DNA from: UBA1351 sp963677625
GTDB lineage: Bacteria > Bacillota > Clostridia > Lachnospirales > Vallitaleaceae
Assembly: GCA_963677625.2 (NCBI GenBank)
Contig: CAXXSW010000007.1
Coordinates: 806,001 to 870,000 of the forward strand
Length of the DNA: 64,000 nt
Direction of reading: 5' to 3'
Shown here: one piece after another, positions 45,078 through 52,737 of the stretch
Layout of the letters: each line of letters begins with the position of its first letter
Position numbering within the stretch: position 1 is the stretch's first letter
Made by a program: the position numbers and the translations under genes
The notes under the pieces: generated by a model
Seen by the model: only the letters and a program-made list of their open reading frames with translations
Told to the model about the DNA's origin: nothing
Databases searched by the model: none

Positions 45078-45135
45078 ATAAATGTTCATATTTGTACAAT
45101 ACTTATGTACACATTCAAAAGGGAGGTCATTATTA

Positions 45136-46305
45136 ATGAAAAAGAAAATTTTAGCTTTAATGCTAGCTGGTGTTTTAGTGTTTGGATTGGCAGCTTGTGG
45201 TCAAAAAGATACTAAAGAAGAGACTAAAGAAGAAGCAACTACTGAAACAACAGAAGAGACTAAAGAAGAAGCAACTACTGAAACTAAAGAAGAAGCAACA
45301 GAAGAAACAACAGAAGAAACAACAGAAGAAACAACAGAAGAAACCAGCCAAGATACTGTAGATTTTTCAGTTGCACTTGTTACTGATACAGGTGGAATCG
45401 ATGATAAATCATTTAATCAAGGTACTTGGGAAGGTGTTGAAAGATTCGCAGCTGATACAGGAGCAGAAAAGACTTATTCTCAATCTAACTCTGATGCCGA
45501 TTATATTCCAAACCTATCAACATTTGCAGAGGAAGATCATGATTTAATTATTGCTCCTGGATTTCTTTTTGAAGGTGCGATTACTGAAGTTGCTGGAAAT
45601 TTCCCAGATCAAAACTTCTTAATTATTGATACAGTTGTTCCTGATCTTGATAACGTTGCTTCAGCTGTATTCTCAGAAGAACAAGGTTCTTTCTTAGTTG
45701 GTGTTGCTGCTGGTAAAGCTGCTCAAGATGCTGGTAAAGATACAGTTGGATTTATCGGTGGTGGTGACTTTGACTTAATCTGGAGATTTGAAGCTGGTTA
45801 TGAAGCAGGTGTTAAAGCTGTTGATGAGAATATGACAGTACTTAGCGACTATGTTGGTGACTTTGTAGATTCAGGTAAAGGTCAATCAATCGCTTTTAAA
45901 ATGTATGATGAAGGTGCTTATGTTATCTATCATGCAGCAGGTGGTGCAGGTAATGGACTTATCAAAGAAGCTAAAGACCGTCGTATAAATGGTGAAGATG
46001 TATGGGCAATCGGTGTTGATAAAGACCAATATGATGATGGTATTTATGATGGCGAAAATTCAGCAATGCTAACTTCAATGATGAAGCGTGTTGATGTTGC
46101 TGCTTATACAGTATCTGAAAAAGCAATGAACGGCGAATTCCCAGGTGGAGAAGTTCTTACATTTACACTTGAAAATGGTGGAGTAGGTATCCCAGAGACT
46201 AATCCTAACCTTTCAGATGATATAGTAGCTCTTGTAGCTGAATATGAAGCTAAGGTTAAAAGTGGAGAAATTGAAGTTCCTAAAGTTCCAACTCGTTTAC
46301 AATAA
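45136..46305 (+). CDS. BMP-family substrate-binding lipoprotein (nucleoside uptake)
   Basis: 389 residues. Lipoprotein signal MKKKILALMLAGVLVFGLAAC, cited by its lipobox LAAC, with lipidated Cys21; then a Glu/Thr/Lys linker to about residue 75; then a BMP (Med/PnrA-like) domain with VALVTDTGGIDDKSFNQG, FIGGGDFDLIWRFEAGYEAG and GVDKDQYDDG. Such proteins bind purine or pyrimidine nucleosides for ABC importers of the NupNOPQ/RnsBACD type, whose ATPase and permeases lie 2.4 kb downstream. GGGAGG is 9 bases before the ATG. The terminator after it allows more copies of the binding protein than of the transporter. Confidence 0.93.
   Translation: MKKKILALMLAGVLVFGLAACGQKDTKEETKEEATTETTEETKEEATTETKEEATEETTEETTEETTEETSQDTVDFSVALVTDTGGIDDKSFNQGTWEGVERFAADTGAEKTYSQSNSDADYIPNLSTFAEEDHDLIIAPGFLFEGAITEVAGNFPDQNFLIIDTVVPDLDNVASAVFSEEQGSFLVGVAAGKAAQDAGKDTVGFIGGGDFDLIWRFEAGYEAGVKAVDENMTVLSDYVGDFVDSGKGQSIAFKMYDEGAYVIYHAAGGAGNGLIKEAKDRRINGEDVWAIGVDKDQYDDGIYDGENSAMLTSMMKRVDVAAYTVSEKAMNGEFPGGEVLTFTLENGGVGIPETNPNLSDDIVALVAEYEAKVKSGEIEVPKVPTRLQ
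45211..45345 (+). repeat. Tandem Glu/Thr-rich coding repeat
   Basis: Short units such as GAAGAAACAACA (12 bases, four near-identical copies from about 45301) and ACTAAAGAAGAAGCA repeat in frame. They encode the flexible linker between the lipid anchor and the binding domain and are likely to vary in copy number between strains. Confidence 0.8.
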
Positions 46306-46325
46306 TTAATATGCATTATTGACAT

Positions 46326-46357
46326 AAAAACCAAGACTTATGTCTTGGTTTTTATTT
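46326..46357 (+). terminator. Intrinsic terminator after the BMP gene
   Basis: AAAAACCAAGAC and GTCTTGGTTTTT with a TTAT loop, followed by ATTTT. Confidence 0.85.
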
Positions 46358-46451
46358 TGACACTTTATAAATAATGACATAGATACATGTTATCTGTATA
46401 TTTTGAAATTTTAGTTAAAATTTTTTTGATACACATTGAGAGGTGTTAATT

Positions 46452-47969
46452 ATGGAAGCAAAAATCGAAGATATTCTTAGTATAGTAACCTCTGATTCTT
46501 TAACTTATCAGCAAAAATTATTCAATTTAGCCAATACTTGTGAACGATTGATTTCCCCTATAGACTTACTTGGATATACAGATGAAGAAATGGAATATGT
46601 GAATAATCAGATGATCTGTGATCTTAACGAAGGATATGCTCTTTATAGACCACGATATATTGTTCCTGATTATAATGTATATATTGAAAAGGGCTGTTCT
46701 TTTTTAGAACTTCCTAAACCTACAGATTTAGATGAATGCTTGGACGGACTTTTGATTCTTTATTCGCATGTGCCATCCATAACATCTTTTCCTGTATTTA
46801 TCGGTCACCTTGATCGTCTACTTGATCCTTTTATTAATGATGAAGATAAAGATTATATAAAAATTAAACGTTTTTTGAATCATATAGATAAAACTATTAC
46901 TGATTCCTTCTGTCATGCTGACATTGGACCTTATGAGACAGTTGCTGGACGGCTTATTCTTAAGGCTGTTATGGAACTTGGAAATCCTACTCCTAATATG
47001 ACTATCCGCTATGATAAGGATAAGACATCCAAAGCTTTTGCTACATTAGCAGCAAAATCCTGTCTTTTGGTTTCTAAGCCATCTTTCTCCAATGACAAGT
47101 ATTACATAGATGACGTAGGAGAACATGCTATCTGCTCCTGTTATAATGCCTTACCATTTGCAGGTGGTGCTTATACACTTAGTCGCTTAAGACTAGGGAC
47201 TATTGCTAAGGCCGTTAGTAATCTGGATGAACTTATTCATGATTTATTGCCTAAAGTATCCAAACTTATGTTATCCATAATGGATAAGAGAAATACCTTT
47301 ATTGTGGAGAAATCCAATTTTTTTGAGTCAAATTTCCTTGTAAAAGAAGGCTTTATTAAAAAGGATAATTTTACAGCTATGTTTGCAATTGTCGGATTGG
47401 CTGATGCAGTGAATCAGATGTTGAAATTGGAAGGTCTTGACGAGACATTTGGTCAGTCTCAACGTGGTGATGTAATTGGACATCTGATTATGGAAGCTGT
47501 AAAAAAAGAAGTAGATACCCACAAAGGCGTTTATGTTAGTCGTACTGGAGATCGGTATCTTCTTCATGCCCAGGTAGGTGCAAGCCTCCATGAAGAGGAT
47601 GAATATAATAATCCAGCACACCGTGTTCGAGTAGGTCAGGAACCTACATTGGTTGATCACCTTAAGCAGTCAGCTCCTTTCCATCGTTATTTTCCGTCAG
47701 GTACAGGTGATTTATTTGCCTTTGATCAAACATATTTAGATCATCCTGAAGCTATTGTTGATATTATTGATGGAGCTTTTGCGAGTGGCTATAGATATAT
47801 TACTACTTATATGAAGAATACGGATCTCATTCGTGTGACTGGTTATCTAGTAAAGAAAAGTGAAGTAGAAAAAGCTAGAAAGAATCAAGCCGTTCTTCGT
47901 GATACGACCTGGTTTGGTTCTGGAACTGATGATATGGCTCATGTATTTGACAGAACATTGAGGAAATAA
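46452..47969 (+). CDS. yjjI: YjjI-family glycyl radical enzyme
   Basis: 505 residues, the length of the YjjI (DUF3029) family. The glycyl radical loop reads IRVTGYLVKK, with the radical glycine at residue 464, about 40 residues from the end. Cys228 or Cys230 in HAICSCYNALPFAGGAY is the likely thiyl residue. Other family-like stretches are FCHADIGPYETVAGR and FGQSQRGDVIGHLIMEA. The ATG at 46452 has GAGAGGTG 6 bases upstream. The activase gene follows after one base. The reaction is unknown to me. The place between a nucleoside-binding lipoprotein and its ABC transporter, and the neighbourhood of yjjI with the deo genes in E. coli, point to nucleoside or deoxyribose metabolism. That role is inferred. 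Confidence 0.88.
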   Translation: MEAKIEDILSIVTSDSLTYQQKLFNLANTCERLISPIDLLGYTDEEMEYVNNQMICDLNEGYALYRPRYIVPDYNVYIEKGCSFLELPKPTDLDECLDGLLILYSHVPSITSFPVFIGHLDRLLDPFINDEDKDYIKIKRFLNHIDKTITDSFCHADIGPYETVAGRLILKAVMELGNPTPNMTIRYDKDKTSKAFATLAAKSCLLVSKPSFSNDKYYIDDVGEHAICSCYNALPFAGGAYTLSRLRLGTIAKAVSNLDELIHDLLPKVSKLMLSIMDKRNTFIVEKSNFFESNFLVKEGFIKKDNFTAMFAIVGLADAVNQMLKLEGLDETFGQSQRGDVIGHLIMEAVKKEVDTHKGVYVSRTGDRYLLHAQVGASLHEEDEYNNPAHRVRVGQEPTLVDHLKQSAPFHRYFPSGTGDLFAFDQTYLDHPEAIVDIIDGAFASGYRYITTYMKNTDLIRVTGYLVKKSEVEKARKNQAVLRDTTWFGSGTDDMAHVFDRTLRK

Positions 47970-47970
47970 G

Positions 47971-48738
47971 ATGCTTAAGTTACCGGTACATAGGATTATT
48001 CCTTTTTCAAATGTAGAAGGAATTGGAAATCGGACTAGTATTTTTGTCCAGGGCTGTAACGTAAATTGTCTCTATTGTCATAATTCAGAGACAATACCAA
48101 AAATGTCTGAAGCAGCTAGATACTTCACAGTAGATGAGCTGGTTGAAGAAATAAAAAAACAAATTCCTTTTATTAGAGGAATTACCGTTTCCGGAGGAGA
48201 GCCAACTCTCTACCATCGATTTCTTACTGAATTATTCCATCGAGTTCATCAATTAGGCTTAACTTGTTATATTGACTCTAACGGATTTTTTAATAGAGAA
48301 AGAATTGAACCCTTAATACGTGTAACTGATAAGTTTCTGTTTGATGTAAAAGGTATAGGTAAGGCCTTGGAGACTTTATGTTTTTCGGATTTTTTGATTG
48401 AAGGTTCAAGTAATGGTAGAATAGAAGGTGGAAGATTTTTCACGGAAAATGAACATATTCATAATCTTAAATATCTGTTATCTTTAGATAAGGTAGAAGA
48501 AGTTCGCTTGGTATATATTACAGGATATTATGATCCTGACCAAGTCTTGGGAATCATTGGGGAGGCTATGGCAGCTACCCGCCAGGTACCGTTGAAACTT
48601 ATTAGGGTGCATGGTAAAGGATTGACAGTTGATAGGGCCAAAATGTTAAAAGGTCATATACCAAAGAAGTCCGATATGGAAGCTCTTCGAGATCTAGCTT
48701 ATTTAAAAGGTATTCATCAGATTAATTACATTTTATAA
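47971..48738 (+). CDS. yjjW: YjjW-like radical SAM activase of the glycyl radical enzyme
   Basis: 255 residues. The radical SAM motif is C-x3-C-x2-C (Cys29, Cys33, Cys36 in QGCNVNCLYCHN), with ITVSGGEPTLY as the SAM-binding GGE motif and FLFDVKG further on. It starts one base after the enzyme gene, so they are co-translated. It should abstract hydrogen from Gly464 of the partner, using SAM. No extra cysteine-rich ferredoxin insert is present after the first motif, which makes it more compact than many activases, including, as I recall, the E. coli YjjW. That comparison is from memory. Confidence 0.88.
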   Translation: MLKLPVHRIIPFSNVEGIGNRTSIFVQGCNVNCLYCHNSETIPKMSEAARYFTVDELVEEIKKQIPFIRGITVSGGEPTLYHRFLTELFHRVHQLGLTCYIDSNGFFNRERIEPLIRVTDKFLFDVKGIGKALETLCFSDFLIEGSSNGRIEGGRFFTENEHIHNLKYLLSLDKVEEVRLVYITGYYDPDQVLGIIGEAMAATRQVPLKLIRVHGKGLTVDRAKMLKGHIPKKSDMEALRDLAYLKGIHQINYIL

Positions 48739-48749
48739 GGAGCGATGTT

Positions 48750-50276
48750 ATGGAATTCGTAATTGAAATGTTAAACATAACAAAAGAATTTCCGGGAATC
48801 AAGGCTAATGATGACGTGACATTATGTGTAAAAAAAGGTGAAATTCACGCATTATTAGGTGAGAATGGGGCAGGAAAATCCACGCTTATGAGTGTACTTT
48901 TTGGTTTGTATCAACCTGAGAAAGGTAAAATCAAAGTACGCGGCAAGGAAGTTGCCATTACTAATCCTAATATAGCTAACGAGAATGGAATAGGTATGGT
49001 GCATCAGCATTTTAAGCTGGTAGAGAATTTTACTGTTACCGAAAATATTATTTTAGGTTTGGAACCCAAAAAGTCTTTTGGTCGTGTAGACATTGAAACT
49101 GCAGCAAAGAAAGTTAAGGAAATTAGTGAAAGATATGGTTTAGCGGTTGATCCTTATGCAAAGATAGAGGATATTACTGTTGGTATGCAACAGCGTGTTG
49201 AGATTCTAAAAATGCTTTATCGTGATGCTGAAATCCTTATCTTTGACGAGCCGACTGCTGTTTTAACACCTCAGGAGATTCATGAATTAATGAAAATCAT
49301 GAGGGAATTGGTTAGTGAAGGTAAGTCAATCGTATTAATCACACATAAACTGAAAGAAATTAAAGAAGTGTCTGATCGTTGTACGGTTCTTCGTAAAGGA
49401 CGTTATATCGGGACGGTAGATGTAGAGAATACGTCTGAAGAACAAATGGCAGAAATGATGGTTGGTCGTGAAGTTTCCTTTAAAGTAGATAAGGAAGAAG
49501 CGCAAGTTGGTGATGTGGTTCTGTCAGTTAAAAATTTAAATGTTAAGAATAATCGTAAATTACTAGCTGTCAATAATCTGTCTTTAGATGTTAAAGCAGG
49601 AGAGATTATGTGTGTTGCCGGTATAGATGGCAATGGTCAATCTGAACTGATTGAGGCCCTTACAGGTCTTCGTAAAATCGAAAGCGGACAGATTACTCTT
49701 TATGGTAAAGACTTAACTAATCTTAGTGTCCGTGAAAGGACCTTATCCGGTATCGGACATATTCCAGAAGATCGACATAAACATGGTTTGGTACTTGATT
49801 TTACCTTAGAAGAGAATATTGGTCTACAGACTTATTTTAAAGAGCCATTATCTTATAAGGGTATCATTAATTTTGAAGAAAGAAATAAGGTTTCAGAGCG
49901 TCTAATTGAAGAATTTGATGTTCGCTCAGGACAGGGAAGCGCAACAGTTGCCAGATCCATGTCAGGTGGTAACCAGCAAAAAGCTATTATTGCCCGTGAA
50001 GTTGATCGTTCACCTAATCTTTTGATTGCGGCACAACCAACTCGAGGTCTTGATGTTGGTGCTATTGAATATATCCATAAACGTCTTGTTGAAGAACGTG
50101 ATGCAGGCAAGGCTGTACTTCTAGTGTCTCTTGAAATGGAAGAGGTGCTGAATGTGTCTGATAAGATTGCTGTCATCTATGAAGGGGAAATTGTTGGTAT
50201 TGTAGATGCAGATAAGACTGATGAAAATGAATTAGGTCTGATGATGGCCGGTTCTAAGAAAGGAGTAACCAATTAA
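48750..50276 (+). CDS. Nucleoside ABC transporter ATPase (YufO/NupO-like)
   Basis: 508 residues with two fused ATPase domains. Domain 1: Walker A GENGAGKSTLMSV, a signature position with ITVGMQQRVEI, Walker B ILIFDEPTAVL. Domain 2: atypical Walker A GIDGNGQSELIEAL, signature SMSGGNQQKAIIA and LLIAAQPTRGLDVG. The arrangement, with a degenerate second site, is that of the BMP-linked nucleoside importers. AAGGAG lies 7 bases before the ATG. The next permease begins at the last base of this gene. Confidence 0.93.
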   Translation: MEFVIEMLNITKEFPGIKANDDVTLCVKKGEIHALLGENGAGKSTLMSVLFGLYQPEKGKIKVRGKEVAITNPNIANENGIGMVHQHFKLVENFTVTENIILGLEPKKSFGRVDIETAAKKVKEISERYGLAVDPYAKIEDITVGMQQRVEILKMLYRDAEILIFDEPTAVLTPQEIHELMKIMRELVSEGKSIVLITHKLKEIKEVSDRCTVLRKGRYIGTVDVENTSEEQMAEMMVGREVSFKVDKEEAQVGDVVLSVKNLNVKNNRKLLAVNNLSLDVKAGEIMCVAGIDGNGQSELIEALTGLRKIESGQITLYGKDLTNLSVRERTLSGIGHIPEDRHKHGLVLDFTLEENIGLQTYFKEPLSYKGIINFEERNKVSERLIEEFDVRSGQGSATVARSMSGGNQQKAIIAREVDRSPNLLIAAQPTRGLDVGAIEYIHKRLVEERDAGKAVLLVSLEMEEVLNVSDKIAVIYEGEIVGIVDADKTDENELGLMMAGSKKGVTN

Positions 50277-51376
50277 TGAATCGTTTTAGAAATTATTTGG
50301 CAGACGAGAAAAACCATAAAGTCTTGATTCCTATTATAGCGGTTTTACTTGGTTTCCTTCTCGGAAATATTGTAATGTTGTTAACTGGTGAAAATCCACT
50401 GGAATTATACAAAGCATTAATACAAGCGATATTTGGTGTTAAGATTGATAATATAGGAACTGATAAAACAGTTTTCACTGTTCGTAAAGTCGGTGAGTAT
50501 TTTGTCTATGTTATGCCTATCGTTTTAACTGGTCTTTCAGTTGCTTTTGCTTTTAAAACTGGACTTTTTAATATTGGTGCTGAAGGGCAACTTCTCATGG
50601 GAGCTTTTGCGACAACTTGGTTAGGTATTTACTTAGATTTACCTACAATTATCCTAGTACCAATCGTTATTCTTGGAGGAGCATTACTTGGAGGTATATG
50701 GGGATTTATTCCGGGATACCTAAAAGCCCGATTTAATGTTCATGAAGTTGTTGTTACTATAATGCTGAATTATACTGCTCTTCATTTAACTAACTATCTG
50801 ATGAAAGAGATTCCTGGTTCAGACAGTGTTAAGACAGTTAAGTTAAATGAAGGTGCGCGACTTAGCAGTGAATTTTTGAAGACTTTAACATCCAATTCCA
50901 GATTTCATTTTGGTTTTGTAGTTGTTATCATTGCATTAATACTTTTCTGGTTCATCATTAATAAGACAACTTTTGGTTATGAATTAAAGGCAGTCGGTTA
51001 CAACCCTCATGCTGCAGAATATGCAGGTATGAAAGTTAAACGGAATGCGGCTTTATCAATGGCTATTGCTGGTGCATTTTCAGGGCTTGCCGGTTCTATT
51101 TTGGTAGCTGGAACCTTTGGATATGGACGTGTTCTTGCCCACTTTGAAAATTATGGTTTTGACGGTATTGCCGTTGCTCTTATAGGTGGAAATACAGCAA
51201 TTGGTTCTCTTCTTAGTGGACTACTTCTTGGTGCCCTTAATGCAGCCCAGCCAATTATGCAGGGGCAAGGTGTACCAAAGGCTATTACGATTATTATTTC
51301 TGCAGCGATCATCGTATTTGTCGCTATGCAAAAAGGTATCTCATCATCATTGAAAAAGTTAAAGGGGGCGAAATAA
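50276..51376 (+). CDS. Nucleoside ABC transporter permease 1 (YufP/NupP-like)
   Basis: 366 residues with about ten membrane helices of the BPD_transp_2 family. FKTGLFNIGAEGQLLMGAF is the family's conserved loop, followed by LGGALLGGIWGFIPGYLKARFNVHEVVVT in short stretches, and YNPHAAEYAGMKVKR precedes the coupling segment. It pairs with the next gene's product as a heterodimeric channel for nucleosides. A large loop (about 185-205) with a polar, charged sequence lies outside. It overlaps the ATPase stop by one base. Confidence 0.93.
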   Translation: MNRFRNYLADEKNHKVLIPIIAVLLGFLLGNIVMLLTGENPLELYKALIQAIFGVKIDNIGTDKTVFTVRKVGEYFVYVMPIVLTGLSVAFAFKTGLFNIGAEGQLLMGAFATTWLGIYLDLPTIILVPIVILGGALLGGIWGFIPGYLKARFNVHEVVVTIMLNYTALHLTNYLMKEIPGSDSVKTVKLNEGARLSSEFLKTLTSNSRFHFGFVVVIIALILFWFIINKTTFGYELKAVGYNPHAAEYAGMKVKRNAALSMAIAGAFSGLAGSILVAGTFGYGRVLAHFENYGFDGIAVALIGGNTAIGSLLSGLLLGALNAAQPIMQGQGVPKAITIIISAAIIVFVAMQKGISSSLKKLKGAK

Positions 51377-51377
51377 T

Positions 51378-52346
51378 ATGTTAGATCTTTTAGCGTCCAT
51401 TATTACATCGACACTTATTTATTCAACGCCAATTATCATTGCAGCTCTAGGTGGATTGTTCTCAGAACGTTCAGGCGTTGTAAACATCGCTTTAGAGGGT
51501 TTAATGGCCATTGGTGCTTTTGCATCTGCGGCATCGATTGTTTTTATTGAGCCTTACACTAACTGGGCACCTTGGATATCGCTTTTGTTTGGTATTGGGG
51601 CTGGAGTTTTAGTATCACTCCTTCATGCATATTTGAGTATTAATTTTAGTGCTGACCAAGTTATTTCAGGTACAGCAATTAATATTTTTTCAGGTGGTAT
51701 CACTATTTACTTAGCCTATATTATCTTTGATCAAGAGAGAACTGAAACTTTTTCTAGAGGTTTTATTAAATCAGACGTACCACTGCTTAGTAAGATTCCC
51801 TTTATTGGTGATGCTTTCTTTAGTAAAATATATATGACGGTTTATCTTGCATTAATTCTAGTTATTGTTGCATGGTATCTTCTTTACAAGACATCTTTTG
51901 GCCTTCGCCTTCGTGCTACTGGTGAACATCCTCAAGCAGTAGACTCTATGGGTATTAGTGTATACAAGATGCGTTATATCGGTGTATTGACTTCTGGTGG
52001 TTTAGCTGGTCTCGCTGGAGGTATTATGGTATTGACTCAAAATACACAATATACAGCTTCAGCTGTTCATGGGACAGGATTTATTGCTTTGGCTGCACTT
52101 ATATTCGGGAAATGGAGACCTGCTGGTCTTCTTGGTGCTAGCTTGTTCTTTGGTTTTTCGCAAGTATTTAGTTTATACTCTTCATCTATCTCGGACCAAC
52201 TTAATCAGCCATGGATTGGTAACTTGCCGAATGAGTTTTACTGGGCACTACCATATGTCCTAACAGTTATTGCACTGGTTATTTTCAGTGGTCAGTCAGT
52301 TGGACCTAAAGCTGCCGGTGAGGTTTATGATAAAGGTAAACGTTAA
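51378..52346 (+). CDS. Nucleoside ABC transporter permease 2 (YufQ/NupQ-like)
   Basis: 322 residues with eight to ten membrane helices. SERSGVVNIALEGLMAIGAF matches the conserved loop of this permease group, and GEHPQAVDSMGISVYKMRY the coupling segment. It begins one base after permease 1. Last gene of the uptake locus; weak hairpins follow. Confidence 0.93.
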   Translation: MLDLLASIITSTLIYSTPIIIAALGGLFSERSGVVNIALEGLMAIGAFASAASIVFIEPYTNWAPWISLLFGIGAGVLVSLLHAYLSINFSADQVISGTAINIFSGGITIYLAYIIFDQERTETFSRGFIKSDVPLLSKIPFIGDAFFSKIYMTVYLALILVIVAWYLLYKTSFGLRLRATGEHPQAVDSMGISVYKMRYIGVLTSGGLAGLAGGIMVLTQNTQYTASAVHGTGFIALAALIFGKWRPAGLLGASLFFGFSQVFSLYSSSISDQLNQPWIGNLPNEFYWALPYVLTVIALVIFSGQSVGPKAAGEVYDKGKR

Positions 52347-52400
52347 TAACTTATATTGTTAATTATTAATATCATCCCAGATATGAATATTTATATTGAA

Positions 52401-52424
52401 GGGGCCTCTAAGGGGGCTCTTTCT
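52401..52424 (+). terminator. Weak terminator candidate after the transporter genes
   Basis: GCCTC and GGGGC form a 5-bp stem with a G-U pair, followed by TCTTTCT. A second candidate, GAGG/CCTC with TTTGTTTT, lies at 52485-52512. Neither is strong; together they may end the transcript. Confidence 0.35.
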
Positions 52425-52617
52425 GCATGGTAAGGACTTACTCCAAAGGAGTCAATTACTATTGATAGCGTAATAATAGTAAAGCAAATGAGGTGGAGCC
52501 TCTTTGTTTTATATACAATATCTTCACGTCTTTATGATGTGACTATAAGATTTATAGACTATTAATATAAAATTAATAGAAAATACTTAATATGTTAAAA
52601 GAACTATGGATATGGTT

Positions 52618-52626
52618 TGGTATAAT
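52618..52626 (+). promoter_or_regulatory. Extended -10 promoter of the signalling locus
   Basis: TGGTATAAT (TG-N-TATAAT) lies about 110 bases before the kinase start; no good -35 box is seen. The leader that follows can form GCTTC/GAAGA-type stems near 52666-52690. Confidence 0.45.
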
Positions 52627-52737
52627 GAAATTATGCAGGCCAGTGGCTGAACAATCATCTGAAAAGCTTCTTATATATATGAAGAAAGCATATATATTAA
52701 ATATAGAAAGCCATATGATTTGGAAAGAGGTATAAGC

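Noticed and set aside
45211..45345. Mobile or intergenic tandem repeat
   Set aside because: The repeat is in frame within the lipoprotein gene and encodes its linker.
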